Shown: positions 47,292 to 57,320 of the stretch, in pieces
Layout: the number at the start of each line of letters is the position of its first letter
Numbering within the stretch: the first letter of the stretch is position 1
NCBI RefSeq assembly: GCF_900626135.1
Contig: NZ_LR130785.1
Location: 1,397,241 to 1,461,240, forward strand
Reading direction: 5' to 3'
Origin: Senegalia massiliensis
GTDB lineage: Bacteria; Bacillota; Clostridia; Tissierellales; SIT17
Length of the DNA: 64,000 bases
Translations under genes and position numbers: made by a program
The notes under the pieces: model-generated
The model's database searches: none
The model's input: the letters and a program-made list of their open reading frames with translations, nothing else
What the model was told of the DNA's origin: nothing

Positions 47292-47345
47292 AAGTATAAT
47301 AATATATAATTTGTCAATAATCCTTTATAAAAGGAGGTTAGTGTT

Positions 47346-47927
47346 TTGAACAATAACGAAGCATTACTATCAGATTTAAGAGAGTTTATTGATTTTTTTA
47401 TAATGAAATACAAGTATGAAAATATAGGTATAATAAGAAAAATCAGGGCTAAAAGTGGGCTAAACAAGGATATAAGTGAAGAAAGATGGTATGAGTTATT
47501 TATATCAAAATCTGCTATAAATCATTGCCTTAAAATTCTTTTAATAAAAATATTTGAAGACAAAAACAAAGTGCTACCTAAGTTAAATACAGAAGGATTT
47601 AAGCATTGGTCTAAAATGGTTGTAGATATAGAAAATCAATATAACAATATATATAAGATGGCCTTAAAAGATATTCTTACAATATCAGAGCTTAGAAAGG
47701 CATTCAAAAAAAGTGATTATGATGTATACGTTATTGATAATGAACTAGCAAGTTATATCATAAATAAATTATTGAAGTATGATTTTGATAAAATAACGGT
47801 TCAAGATGTTTATAGAATAATTCAAATATTATATAATGAACATGGAGAATTAAAATACTTTTATAAACCTTCACCTGCAGTTGATTTTATAAATGAATTA
47901 ATCGAAAAAAAAGAAATCCTAATTTAA
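47346..47927 (+). CDS. Helical protein resembling the front domain of Eco57I-type DNA methylases
   Basis: The 193-residue protein starts at TTG 47346 after AAAGGAGGT. Its layout follows the N-terminal helical region of type IIG/Eco57I-like N6-adenine methylases. FISKSAINHCLKILLIKIFEDK corresponds in type to the family's conserved LLFIRxxED segment; a YDFDKITVQDVYRIIQILY stretch follows. Then comes KYFYKPSPAVDFINELI, where methylases have the GxYYTPxxxVxFIxxL lead-in to SAM motif I. The protein stops there, so it has no catalytic domain. Its own terminator overlaps the stop, so it is a complete gene. It lies 54 bp after the aminomutase gene. The function is unknown. Confidence 0.6.
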   Translation: MNNNEALLSDLREFIDFFIMKYKYENIGIIRKIRAKSGLNKDISEERWYELFISKSAINHCLKILLIKIFEDKNKVLPKLNTEGFKHWSKMVVDIENQYNNIYKMALKDILTISELRKAFKKSDYDVYVIDNELASYIINKLLKYDFDKITVQDVYRIIQILYNEHGELKYFYKPSPAVDFINELIEKKEILI

Positions 47928-47940
47928 TAGGATTTTTTTT
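47914..47940 (+). terminator. Rho-independent terminator after the methylase-front-like gene
   Basis: An 8-bp stem AAATCCTA/TAGGATTT with a six-base loop and a nine-T run overlaps the stop codon of the gene before it. Confidence 0.82.
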
Positions 47941-48364
47941 AATACTCGTCTAATTCATCTAAATCAACATCTTCAGGAATTTCTTCATCTTCTTCTATAG
48001 CTATGGGAACTGCTAAATCTTCATAAGGAATTTCTTCATCTTCTTCTAAGTCATAAAAATCAGGAAAATATTCTTCTCTAAATGCTTCATCGAATTCGCC
48101 ATTTTGTATTTCTTCGATTTTTTGACTTATAAATTCAGCACTTTGATTTAGATCTTCACCTTCTAAAATCTCAACTAGTTCTTCAGTTACCTCTATAATA
48201 ATACCTACAAGGTTTTTATCTTCTTTATTTGTTGACTTAATTTCTTTGTCTGAAATTAAATTACTTATAATATCTAGAGAATGTTCACTATCTTCTAGCT
48301 CACTATAATAAATATCATCATATAATTTATTTAGCCAATCAATTTGAACTCTATTTTTCTCCAT
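47939..48364 (-). CDS. Hypothetical acidic protein
   Basis: This 141-residue protein is strongly acidic. Its C-terminal third holds a repeated EEDEEIP-type pattern (EEDEEIPYEDLAVPIAIEEDEEIP) and ends DVDLDELDEY. The N-terminal part is predicted helical. ATG 48364 follows GGAGAT on the minus strand; the in-frame start at 48382 lies upstream of that site. I do not recognise a family, and no signal peptide or membrane segment is visible. Confidence 0.7.
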   Translation of the reverse strand: MEKNRVQIDWLNKLYDDIYYSELEDSEHSLDIISNLISDKEIKSTNKEDKNLVGIIIEVTEELVEILEGEDLNQSAEFISQKIEEIQNGEFDEAFREEYFPDFYDLEEDEEIPYEDLAVPIAIEEDEEIPEDVDLDELDEY

Positions 48365-48550
48365 ATTTTCATCTCCTAACAATTATAATTATAGTATATA
48401 TCATAGATAAATAATTGAATATTATATTAATATTTATAACCATAATATATAAAATTATATATTAATTATTTTAAAAATAATATATATGTTTTAAACTATG
48501 ATAAAATAATAATTAATATTCTATATAATATAAAAAAGAGGTGAAATATA

Positions 48551-48730
48551 TTGAAGTTTGAATATAAAGTAGAAAATATTAGATTACATGGTATGACTTC
48601 TATGGTTCTTACTAAGGAACATGAAAAGAAGTTAAATGAATTAGGAGAAGAAGGTTGGGAGATGGTAGGTTTTACTTCTTCAGCAAGTGGAAGAAATATA
48701 GCAGCAGTTTTTAAAAGAGCTAGAAACTAA
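48551..48730 (+). CDS. DUF4177 small protein
   Basis: This 59-residue protein begins at TTG 48551 after GAGGTGAAA. It has the DUF4177 form: a first beta strand FEYKVENIR, then EKKLNELGEEGWEMVGFTS and a last strand AAVFKRAR. The function is unknown. It lies 27 bp before the MoxR gene on the same strand and is probably the first gene of that operon. It is short enough to be missed by usual gene length cut-offs. Confidence 0.85.
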   Translation: MKFEYKVENIRLHGMTSMVLTKEHEKKLNELGEEGWEMVGFTSSASGRNIAAVFKRARN

Positions 48731-48757
48731 AAAGGTAATTTACTGGAGGAATGGAAA

Positions 48758-49714
48758 TTGGAAATTCAGATAATAAAAGAGATGACAGATAACATTAAAA
48801 AAAATGTTCAAAAAGTAATAGTAGGAAAAGATGAAATAATAGAAAATATTATTATATCTATATTATGTGGAGGACATATATTGTTAGAAGATGTACCAGG
48901 GCTTGGTAAAACATTACTTGCAAGAACTATTGCAAAGTCAATTGATAGTAATTTTTCAAGAATACAATTTACTCCTGATTTATTGCCATCTGATATTACT
49001 GGCATAAATTATTTTAATCAAAAGGTAAGTGAATTTATGTTTAAAAAAGGTCCGCTTATGAACAATTTAGTTCTTGCTGATGAAATTAATAGGGCAACAC
49101 CTAGAACTCAATCTAGTTTACTTGAAGCTATGGAAGAAAATCAATTAACAATTGATGGAGAAACACATTTGTTAGGACAACCCTTTTTTGTTATAGCAAC
49201 ACAAAATCCAGTAGAAAATTCAGGTACTTATCCATTACCTGAAGCACAATTAGATAGATTTTTCATGAAATTATCCATGGGTTATCCTAATTTTGAGGAA
49301 GAGTTTAAAATACTTAAAAGATTTAAAAGTAAAAGTCCTTTTACTGATATAAAAGCAGTTGTTGATTCACAAGATATATTAAAAGCCAGAAAGTTATTTG
49401 AAAAAGTAGAAGTAGATGATGATTTAATTAATTATATATTAGAACTAGTTAGAAATACGAGAAATCATGATGATATAAAGCTTGGAATAAGTCCAAGGGG
49501 AGCTCAAGCACTTTTTAAAGGTTCACAGGCAAGAGCTGCAATACAGGGAAGGGATTTTGTAATTCCAGATGATATTAAAAAAATTATAAAGGAAGTATTT
49601 AGACATAGAATTATTGTGCAAGGAAAATCTAGATTTTCTAATATTAATACAGATAATATAATTGAAGAAATAGTGAAAAATACTAAAGTACCTTCAGAAA
49701 AAATAGGTTCTTAG
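48758..49714 (+). CDS. MoxR-family AAA ATPase
   Basis: The 318-residue AAA+ protein has Walker A EDVPGLGKT near residue 48, Walker B NLVLADEINRATPRTQ and sensor-type ATQNPVENSGTYPLPEAQLDRF, a string diagnostic of MoxR. TTG 48758 lies eight bases after GGAGG at 48745-48749. MoxR ATPases act with DUF58 proteins as chaperone-like factors for protein complexes, often at the membrane. The DUF58 gene follows directly. Confidence 0.93.
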   Translation: MEIQIIKEMTDNIKKNVQKVIVGKDEIIENIIISILCGGHILLEDVPGLGKTLLARTIAKSIDSNFSRIQFTPDLLPSDITGINYFNQKVSEFMFKKGPLMNNLVLADEINRATPRTQSSLLEAMEENQLTIDGETHLLGQPFFVIATQNPVENSGTYPLPEAQLDRFFMKLSMGYPNFEEEFKILKRFKSKSPFTDIKAVVDSQDILKARKLFEKVEVDDDLINYILELVRNTRNHDDIKLGISPRGAQALFKGSQARAAIQGRDFVIPDDIKKIIKEVFRHRIIVQGKSRFSNINTDNIIEEIVKNTKVPSEKIGS

Positions 49715-49723
49715 GTGTTAAAC

Positions 49724-50872
49724 ATGAATATTTTTATATCTATTTTAATTTTTATAATTATTTTAATTATATTCAGTAGAGTATGGGAAAATATATCTAT
49801 AAAAAATGTAAAATATACTAGGTTTACAAATAAAAATATAGTATTCCCAGAAGAAGAGATAATGATTACTACCATAATAAGCAATTATAAATTAATACCT
49901 TTACCTTGGATAGAAATTTATTCTGAATTACCAGAACCAGTAAAGTATATTGATCAAAATTATAGCTATAAAAAGAGTATAAATACAAATATCTATAGAG
50001 TAATAACATCTTTACTTCCTTATCAAAAAGTTACTAGAAGAAATAAATTTTATATAAGTAAAAGGGGATATTATAATATTAATAATCTAAAGGTTACTAT
50101 TGGGGATTTTATCGGAATTTCTAAAGGAATAATAAATATAAATTCACCTTTAAAAATTATAGTTTATCCTAAAATAAAAGATATTAATGATTTAATTGTA
50201 GAAGAAAATGAGCCACAAGGAGAAATTTCTGTTAGAAGATTTATAATATCAGACCCTTTGGCTATAAAAGGAGTTCGAGAATATAATTTAAATGACAGTT
50301 TTAATATAATTGATTGGAAAGCTACCGCAAAATCAAATGATTTATATGTTAAAGATTTTGACTTTACATCAGAAAGTTCCATAAAAATAATACTTAATAT
50401 ACAATGTAATGAAAAACCTTGGATAGATATTGATGAAGATTCAATAGAGAAAGGCATAGATATATCTGCAGCAATAATGAATAACTGCATAGAGTCAAAT
50501 ATTCCAGTAGGCTTTTCTACAAATTCCATATTACAAACTGATAATTTATTAGGAGAAAATATAGTTTCAATACCACCAGAAGCAAATTTCGGTATTGGGG
50601 AAGAGATATTAGATACACTAGCAAAAATGTCTATGATGTCAAAGATAAAATTAGAAAATTTAGTTTTTGAAATATTAAACACCTATGGGAAAAATACTAC
50701 ATTTATATTGATAACTCCTTTTTTAGATAAAAATACTATACAATTTATTAATGAGTATATATATTTAGGATACAATATAAAACTCATATTCCTTAGAAAT
50801 ATTTCAAATAGAAATTTATTAGATTCAAATGTGGAAATATTTAATCTAAAGGAGATGCAATATGATTTATAA
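49724..50872 (+). CDS. DUF58 membrane protein
   Basis: The 382-residue protein has an N-terminal membrane segment, then the DUF58 core with EPQGEISVRRFIISDPLAIK, VREYNLNDSFNIIDWKATAK and a C-terminal von Willebrand-like region. ATG 49724 follows AGGTG at 49713-49717; the GTG at 49715 lies inside that site. It is translated directly after moxR and overlaps the next gene by 11 bp. The trio MoxR/DUF58/TgpA-like is a conserved operon of unclear task. Confidence 0.9.
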   Translation: MNIFISILIFIIILIIFSRVWENISIKNVKYTRFTNKNIVFPEEEIMITTIISNYKLIPLPWIEIYSELPEPVKYIDQNYSYKKSINTNIYRVITSLLPYQKVTRRNKFYISKRGYYNINNLKVTIGDFIGISKGIININSPLKIIVYPKIKDINDLIVEENEPQGEISVRRFIISDPLAIKGVREYNLNDSFNIIDWKATAKSNDLYVKDFDFTSESSIKIILNIQCNEKPWIDIDEDSIEKGIDISAAIMNNCIESNIPVGFSTNSILQTDNLLGENIVSIPPEANFGIGEEILDTLAKMSMMSKIKLENLVFEILNTYGKNTTFILITPFLDKNTIQFINEYIYLGYNIKLIFLRNISNRNLLDSNVEIFNLKEMQYDL

Positions 50873-52136
50873 AATTATTTTTGAAGGATTAAGATATTTG
50901 ATTTTAATAATTACAATAGTAGGCATGGTAACAGATAATATTTATTTTAATAGAATCGTACTATTTATATTTTCATTATTTATAACAAGTTATTTAATAT
51001 CTAAGTTAATTAGTACAAAAAAGGATTTAAAAATTTTTTTATCAAAAGCAATAGTTTTAATTGGGATTATTACTTCTATGGTACTTTCATACTATAGTTC
51101 TCGAACAAATATGTTATTTATATTATTTACTATTATTTATTTGTTAATTTGGATAAAAGGTATTAAATTAAAAAATCAAATATATTACAATAAAGATATC
51201 TTTCAAAAATTCATACTAACTCTAATTATAGGATTACTATTTTCCTTAGATATATTAATAGGAAATACTAGATGGTATGTAAATGATATAATTCCATATA
51301 TATTAATTTTCATAATTATTTCATTTATATTTAGTATTAGAGTAAATTTATATAATGCTTATGCAAGTGATAACCATATAAATAAAAGCAAGAATTTAAA
51401 AATATTTAATGTTATTTCAAATATATTTATAATAATGATTATAGGTAGTATAATATATTTTTCTTTTGAAGGCTATAATATAAAATTAATAAATTCAAAT
51501 TCAGACAAAATAATAGATGTATTATTAGCACCACTCATTTTTATAGTTTCAATAATATATAATTTTTTATCAAAAATAATATCAAAAATTAATCCGGAAT
51601 TAAAAACTAATGATTCAACATTAGAGCTTACTAATAATAATGAAAATTTGTTAGAAGTACAAAATCAAAATGAAACTATGGAATTAGCATTTAATTATTT
51701 AGGATGGGCTTTGGTAATTGGTATAATAATTGTTTTGGCTTATATCTTGTATAGAATGTCAAAAAATATAGAAAATAATAAAAAAGATAATGAAAATATT
51801 ATATTAGAAGAAAAAGAATTTATATTTGATAGACATAATATAGTTAACAACTTCAAAAATAAATTTATAAGAAGTAAAGCAGGTCAAATTAAAAATGAAA
51901 ACCTTCATAAAGTAAGATTGATTTTCATACAGATATCACAAATAATGCTTAAACAAGGATATAACTATAGAAAAGAATTTACTCCTAGAGAGTTTATATT
52001 ACAGAATAAAGAAGATGAGGGGAAAGCAAAAAAATTTATAGAAGAATATGAAAAAGTTAGATATGGGAATAAGGATATTGATGAAGAAGATATGAAAAAA
52101 ATATATGAATATAAAGATGTTATGGATAAAAAATAG
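50862..52136 (+). CDS. DUF4129-type membrane protein, third member of the MoxR operon
   Basis: The 424-residue protein has about six or seven membrane segments up to residue 250, one more at about 283-302, then a soluble C-terminal DUF4129-like region (LIFIQISQIMLKQGYNYRKEFTPREF ... followed by a helix; segment 345-410). In the usual operon this place holds a TgpA-like protein with a transglutaminase domain between the membrane parts; no Cys-His-Asp transglutaminase motif is visible here. The gene overlaps the DUF58 gene and ends in a weak terminator. Confidence 0.75.
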   Translation: MIYKIIFEGLRYLILIITIVGMVTDNIYFNRIVLFIFSLFITSYLISKLISTKKDLKIFLSKAIVLIGIITSMVLSYYSSRTNMLFILFTIIYLLIWIKGIKLKNQIYYNKDIFQKFILTLIIGLLFSLDILIGNTRWYVNDIIPYILIFIIISFIFSIRVNLYNAYASDNHINKSKNLKIFNVISNIFIIMIIGSIIYFSFEGYNIKLINSNSDKIIDVLLAPLIFIVSIIYNFLSKIISKINPELKTNDSTLELTNNNENLLEVQNQNETMELAFNYLGWALVIGIIIVLAYILYRMSKNIENNKKDNENIILEEKEFIFDRHNIVNNFKNKFIRSKAGQIKNENLHKVRLIFIQISQIMLKQGYNYRKEFTPREFILQNKEDEGKAKKFIEEYEKVRYGNKDIDEEDMKKIYEYKDVMDKK

Positions 52137-52162
52137 GTTGAATTTAGCCTGTTTTTTATTTT
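52135..52162 (+). terminator. Probable terminator after the MoxR operon
   Basis: A short stem AGGTT/AGCCT around GAATTT is followed by a T-rich tract of about 15 bases. Confidence 0.65.
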
Positions 52163-52526
52163 TTTAAAAAAATTTTTATAAATTTAAATGTATATTTATT
52201 TTTATAATGAAAATTGGATACAATAATAATGATACCGATTGCAGTCTTATTATTAGCTACTTTATTTATACATATGACAATATTGAAATAGCTATGTATA
52301 TTTATACAAATATCACATATATAATCACTTTTTATAATTTGACATTAAAAAATCTTGATATTATAATTTAAATATATTCATTCAATGAATAATTATTAAT
52401 AAAAATATTAATAATTATCTTATTTTTGTTTAAAACTATATTAGAGGGTATTAAATTAATATAGTGGAACAAAATAAATAAAGATAAACATAAAGATAAA
52501 TTAAAATAAAAATAGGAGGCTATATT
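52163..52526. other. Long AT-rich intergenic region before arcA
   Basis: This gap holds a possible 20-codon hydrophobic frame (52229-52291), an AT-rich inverted repeat with an ARG-box-like element (52384-52401), and the arcA leader with GGAGG at about 52515. I see no other gene, RNA fold or mobile remnant. Confidence 0.6.
52384..52401. promoter_or_regulatory. ARG-box-like operator upstream of arcA
   Basis: AATGAATAATTATTAATA fits the ArgR/AhrC pattern TNTGAAT-4AT-ATTCANW with about two mismatches. AT-rich matches arise easily by chance here, so the strength lies in its place before an arginine-catabolic operon. Confidence 0.45.
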
Positions 52527-53756
52527 ATGAGTAATGAAAAAGCTATTAACGTTACATCAGAAATAGGTAAACTAAAAACAGTATTACTTCATAGACCAGG
52601 ACGTGAACTTGAAAACATAACTCCTGATTTTATGGAAAGGCTTTTATTTGATGACATCCCTGATTTAGAAGCTGCAAGAAAAGAGCATGATGCTTTTGCT
52701 CAAGTTTTAAAAGACAATGGAGTAGAAGTAGTATATTTAGAAGAATTAGCTGCTGAATCTATTGAAGATAAAGAAGTAAGACAAAAATTTATTGAACAAT
52801 TTTTAGAAGAAGCACATGTAAATGGTGAAGGTACTATAAAAGCATTAAAAGATCATTTTAGTGACTTAGATAATAAAGAATTAATAGATACTTTAATGGC
52901 TGGAGTTAGAAAGACTGAACTAAAAGACTATAAAGCTGAATCTTTAGCAGATATGGCAAGTAGTGATTATCCATTAGTATTAGATCCATTAACAAATCTT
53001 TATTTCACAAGAGATCCATTTGCAACAATTGGTACAGGAATTACTATAAATCAAATGAGAACTGAAACTAGAAATAGAGAAACAATATTTGCAGAATATA
53101 TTTTTAAATATCATCCAAGATTTAAAGATGCTGGAGTACCAATTTGGTTAAATAGAGATGAAAAAACATCTATTGAAGGTGGAGATGAGCTTGTACTAAG
53201 TGAGAAAGTATTAGCAGTTGGTATTTCTCAAAGAACAGATGCAGCTTCTGTTGAAAAATTGGCTAAAAGATTATTTGAAAATAACGAGTCATTTGAAACA
53301 ATACTTGCATTTGACATACCTAAATCAAGAGCATTTATGCATTTAGATACAGTATTTACAATGATTGATTATGACAAGTTTACAATCCATCCAGGAATTG
53401 AAGGTCCTTTAACCGTATTTTCAATAACTAAAGGTAAAGATGGAAATTTAGAAATAGAAAGAGAAAGAGATACTCTAGAGCACCTACTTGCAAAGCATCT
53501 TGAATTAGATAATGTAGAACTAATAAGATGTGCTGGTGGAGATCCAATAGATGCAGCAAGAGAACAATGGAATGATGGATCAAACACACTTACAATTGCT
53601 CCGGGAGAAGTTGTTGTATATGCTAGAAACCATGTAACTAATAGAATATTAGAAGAAAAAGGAATTAAATTACACAAAGTTGAAGGAACAGAGCTTGTAA
53701 GAGGCCGTGGAGGTCCAAGATGTATGAGTATGCCTTTAATTAGAGAAAAAGCTTAG
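52527..53756 (+). CDS. arcA: Arginine deiminase
   Basis: ArcA hydrolyses arginine to citrulline and ammonia, the first step of the arginine deiminase pathway. The protein has 409 residues. Motifs are [24 protein letters not shown] at the start, [15 protein letters not shown], the His in [11 protein letters not shown] and the catalytic Cys399 in [19 protein letters not shown]-type site precedes ATG 52527. The OTC gene follows after 64 bp; carbamate kinase (arcC) and the exchanger (arcD) are not in the window. Confidence 0.97.
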   Translation: MSNEKAINVTSEIGKLKTVLLHRPGRELENITPDFMERLLFDDIPDLEAARKEHDAFAQVLKDNGVEVVYLEELAAESIEDKEVRQKFIEQFLEEAHVNGEGTIKALKDHFSDLDNKELIDTLMAGVRKTELKDYKAESLADMASSDYPLVLDPLTNLYFTRDPFATIGTGITINQMRTETRNRETIFAEYIFKYHPRFKDAGVPIWLNRDEKTSIEGGDELVLSEKVLAVGISQRTDAASVEKLAKRLFENNESFETILAFDIPKSRAFMHLDTVFTMIDYDKFTIHPGIEGPLTVFSITKGKDGNLEIERERDTLEHLLAKHLELDNVELIRCAGGDPIDAAREQWNDGSNTLTIAPGEVVVYARNHVTNRILEEKGIKLHKVEGTELVRGRGGPRCMSMPLIREKA

Positions 53757-53820
53757 TATTAAATAACTTTAAAGTGTTAATTATAAATAAATAAAAACAA
53801 AAAACTTAAGGAGGATTATT

Positions 53821-54816
53821 ATGCCAGTTAATTTAAGAGGAAGAAGTTTTTTAAAATTATTAGATTATTCACCAAAGGAGATTAATTATTTACTTGATTT
53901 ATCAAGAGATCTAAAAAGAGCTAAATATACAGGAACAGAAAGACAAACAATGAAGGGGAAAAATGTTGCATTAATATTTGAAAAATCTTCAACTAGAACT
54001 AGATGTGCATTTGAAGTTGGAGCGATGGATCAAGGTGCAGGTGTAACATATTTAGGACCTACAGGAAGTCAAATGGGTACAAAAGAAACAGTAAAAGATA
54101 CTGCAAGGGTTCTTGGTGGAATGTATGATGGTATTGAATACAGAGGTTTCTCTCAAGAAGCAGTAGAAACTTTAGCTGAATTCTCAGGAGTACCAGTATG
54201 GAATGGATTAACTGACGAGTTCCATCCAACACAAATATTAGCAGACTGGTTAACTATAAAAGAACATAAAGGTTATCTTAAAGGAATTAAATTTGCATAT
54301 GTTGGAGATGGAAGAAACAATATGGCAAACTCTCTAATGATAGGTGCTGCTAAAATGGGTATGGACTTTAGAATCGTATCACCTAAAAGCTTATTCCCAG
54401 ATCAAGAATTAGTAGACAATGCTAAAGAAATTGCAAAAGAAAATGATGCAAAAATAACTGTTACTGATTCAGTAGATGATGGAGTAGCTGGAGTAGATGT
54501 AATATATACTGATGTTTGGGTATCAATGGGTGAACCAGAAGAAGTATGGGAAGAAAGAATTAATTTATTAAAACCATACCAAGTAAATAGAGAAATGATG
54601 AATAAAGCTGATAGTGAAGCTATATTCATGCATTGTTTACCATCATTCCATGATACTAAAACAAAAGTTGGAAAAGATATATATGAAAAATTTGGATTAG
54701 AAGCAATGGAAGTAACAGATGAAGTATTTGAATCTAAGCAATCAGTAGTATTTGCTGAAGCAGAAAATAGAATGCATACAATAAAAGCTGTAATGGTTGC
54801 AACATTAGGTGACTAA
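53821..54816 (+). CDS. arcB: Ornithine carbamoyltransferase (probably catabolic)
   Basis: The enzyme interconverts citrulline and phosphate with ornithine and carbamoyl phosphate. The 331-residue protein has the carbamoyl phosphate site [12 protein letters not shown], then [12 protein letters not shown], and the ornithine site [11 protein letters not shown] and MHCLPSFHD. Anabolic (argF) and catabolic (arcB) forms cannot be told apart by motif; the position after arcA favours the catabolic role. GGAGG precedes the ATG, and a strong terminator follows. Confidence 0.94.
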   Translation: MPVNLRGRSFLKLLDYSPKEINYLLDLSRDLKRAKYTGTERQTMKGKNVALIFEKSSTRTRCAFEVGAMDQGAGVTYLGPTGSQMGTKETVKDTARVLGGMYDGIEYRGFSQEAVETLAEFSGVPVWNGLTDEFHPTQILADWLTIKEHKGYLKGIKFAYVGDGRNNMANSLMIGAAKMGMDFRIVSPKSLFPDQELVDNAKEIAKENDAKITVTDSVDDGVAGVDVIYTDVWVSMGEPEEVWEERINLLKPYQVNREMMNKADSEAIFMHCLPSFHDTKTKVGKDIYEKFGLEAMEVTDEVFESKQSVVFAEAENRMHTIKAVMVATLGD

Positions 54817-54825
54817 TAAATAATT

Positions 54826-54862
54826 AGAAAAGGATCAATATTGATCCTTTTCTTTTTTTACT
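54826..54862 (+). terminator. Rho-independent terminator after arcB
   Basis: A perfect 14-bp stem (54826-54839 with 54840-54853) is followed by a T-rich tract. It ends the arcA-arcB transcript. Confidence 0.9.
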
Positions 54863-54908
54863 TTTTTTAGTGAAAAATGATATAATATTATAAAAACTGG
54901 AGAAAAAT

Positions 54909-57320
54909 ATGAAAAGACCATTTTTGAGTATTGTAGTAATATATATAATTTCAATATTATATTTTTATTATATTCAAATAGAATTTTTATTATCTTTGAT
55001 ATTTTTTTTAGGATTTCTCATAATTATATTTTTAAAAAAGAAAAATATAAAGATTATTATGGTTTTATTATTTGTTATATCATTAGGATTTGTTTCATTA
55101 TATTATAATATGCATGGATATAAAACTAAAGATTTTACAGATGAAAATATTGACATTGAAATAGTTATAAAAGAAAATATAAAAAATAATGAATATTCAA
55201 GTACATATAATGGTGAAATTAAAAGAATATATTATAATAGCAAAGCTTATGATATTGAAGAAAATACAATTATAAGAATAAAAAATAATAAAAAATTAAA
55301 TTATGGAACAGTTATAAGAGGACAAGCCGATTTAAAAAGTCCTGATGTAAATACTAATAGTGGAATATTTAATTATAAAAGATATTTAAATACACAGAAA
55401 ATATATTCTATTGTAGAAATTGACAATTACATAATTAAAGGACAAATAAAATTCAATATTTTATCTACAATAAAATTAAAATCAAAAGAATATGTAAATA
55501 GTTTCTTAGATAATAGTTTAAGTGAAAAAAATAGTGACATAATAAAAGCTATTATTTTAGGAGATGAATCTTCATTAGATGAAAACTATAAGGAACAGTA
55601 TAGAGAACTTGGGATTGCACATATACTCGCTATATCAGGGCTTCATATAGGGATAATAGCAGGTGTGATATTGTTTTTACTTAGTAATTTAGGGATAAAT
55701 TATAAACTTTCTAGTTTTATAACATTATTGTTTATTTTTACATATGGATATATTGTAGGTTTTCCTGCTTCTATACTTAGATCAAGTATTATATTATTTT
55801 TTATAATTATATCTAGAATATTATATAAAAAGCCAGACTATATAAATATTATTAGCTTTGTAGCGTTTATATTACTTATATATAATCCTTTGTGGATATT
55901 TGATGTAGGTTTTCAATTATCATTTATAGCTACACTTTCTATAGTGATTTTGACTCCTATAATAAATAAAAAAATGTTTGCTTCTGTAAGATTTGGCAAT
56001 ACAATATCAGCTTTAATTTCAGTTCAAATAGGTACAATTCCTATATTAATATATCATTTTAATTATATATCGATAACATCTTTAATATCTAATATTATAC
56101 TTATTCCTATATTGTCTTTTGTATTGATAAGTGTTTTATTGTTAATTATATTATCAACTTTATTCACAAATATATCGATTTTGTTTATGAAAATAATTGA
56201 TAAAATATTATATTATTTTTCTTATTTAGTAGATTTTCACCAGGAATTCTTAAATATTATTATAAAATCATCTTCATGGTCTCTTACAAGTATAGTTTGT
56301 TATTATATTATAATATATTTAATTATAAAAGTTAAAGTTTTAAAGAAACTCAGATATAGGTATATTAAGATGTTTTTTTATACATATATATTTTTATTAC
56401 TATTAAATGTAATATCATTCTCTCAGTTTAGATGGAGTGTTAATTTTATTGATGTAGGTCAAGGGGATAGCTCATTAATAAAAATAAAAGATAAGACCTT
56501 TTTAATTGATTCTGGTGGTAATATTTTTAGTGATTATGATATTGGAGAAAAAATCTTAATACCTTATCTTTTAAAGAACAATATTACAGAAATAGATGGA
56601 GTATTTATAAGTCATTTTCATGAAGATCATGTTGAAGGGTTAATAAGTATATTAAAAACAGACTTTATTAAAGTGAAAAATATATATTATAATAAGTATA
56701 ATATAAAAAATAATTTATATAATGAAATAAAATACCTTTCAAAATCAAGAAATATTAAAATGATTAATGTTACTAGAAAAAATGTATTGAAAGTATATGA
56801 TGTAGCAGAATTTAAGTTTTATAATAGTGGCATAGTAGACTCTGAAGAAAATAACAATACTAATATAATAAGTTTAACTTTAGATAATACTACAAAGGTT
56901 TTGTATATGGGAGATGCGGAAAAAGCTTTAGAAGATAAATTTGTAAAATATAATAGTGATAAATATGATATTATAAAAATAGGTCATCACGGAAGCAAGA
57001 CTTCTACTACAGAAGATATTTTGAAAGATATTAATGCTAATTTAGCTATAATAAGTGTGGGGAAAAATACTTATGGTCATCCAAATGAAGAAGTGATTAA
57101 CAGGTTAAAAAATAATAATTTAGAAATAAAAAGAACTGATTACCAAGGAAATATTTTAGTTGAAAATAATTTTAGAAGTTATAATGTAAGTTGGTTTAAT
57201 AAAAAATTACAATTGGAATTAAGAGATGTGTATTATAGTATAATATTTGTTTGTATCATGTATATGAATATTGTATATATAAGATTAGAATCTACAAAGG
57301 AGAAAATTGATGGGATATAA
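54909..57320 (+). CDS. comEC: ComEC/Rec2 DNA uptake channel protein
   Basis: ComEC forms the membrane channel that admits single-stranded DNA during transformation. The 803-residue protein has an N-terminal membrane and OB-like region (DUF4131, to about 165), then the Competence domain with ILAISGLHIGI and several membrane segments. A metallo-beta-lactamase-like domain follows with FIDVGQGDSSLI and H569-x-H571-x-D573-H574. HHGSKTST and GHPNEEV are also present. An extra hydrophobic segment close to the C-terminus (about 775-792) is unusual. With comEA at 24136 this suggests DNA-uptake capability, though spore formers often carry these genes without known competence. Confidence 0.93.
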   Translation: MKRPFLSIVVIYIISILYFYYIQIEFLLSLIFFLGFLIIIFLKKKNIKIIMVLLFVISLGFVSLYYNMHGYKTKDFTDENIDIEIVIKENIKNNEYSSTYNGEIKRIYYNSKAYDIEENTIIRIKNNKKLNYGTVIRGQADLKSPDVNTNSGIFNYKRYLNTQKIYSIVEIDNYIIKGQIKFNILSTIKLKSKEYVNSFLDNSLSEKNSDIIKAIILGDESSLDENYKEQYRELGIAHILAISGLHIGIIAGVILFLLSNLGINYKLSSFITLLFIFTYGYIVGFPASILRSSIILFFIIISRILYKKPDYINIISFVAFILLIYNPLWIFDVGFQLSFIATLSIVILTPIINKKMFASVRFGNTISALISVQIGTIPILIYHFNYISITSLISNIILIPILSFVLISVLLLIILSTLFTNISILFMKIIDKILYYFSYLVDFHQEFLNIIIKSSSWSLTSIVCYYIIIYLIIKVKVLKKLRYRYIKMFFYTYIFLLLLNVISFSQFRWSVNFIDVGQGDSSLIKIKDKTFLIDSGGNIFSDYDIGEKILIPYLLKNNITEIDGVFISHFHEDHVEGLISILKTDFIKVKNIYYNKYNIKNNLYNEIKYLSKSRNIKMINVTRKNVLKVYDVAEFKFYNSGIVDSEENNNTNIISLTLDNTTKVLYMGDAEKALEDKFVKYNSDKYDIIKIGHHGSKTSTTEDILKDINANLAIISVGKNTYGHPNEEVINRLKNNNLEIKRTDYQGNILVENNFRSYNVSWFNKKLQLELRDVYYSIIFVCIMYMNIVYIRLESTKEKIDGI

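Noticed and set aside
47346-47927. Pseudogene of a full methylase.
   Set aside because: The gene has an intact start, stop and terminator, and the downstream DNA contains no trace of methylase motifs but a gene on the other strand.
50164-50682. 172-codon minus-strand frame inside the DUF58 gene.
   Set aside because: It lies opposite the conserved DUF58 core and lacks a ribosome site.
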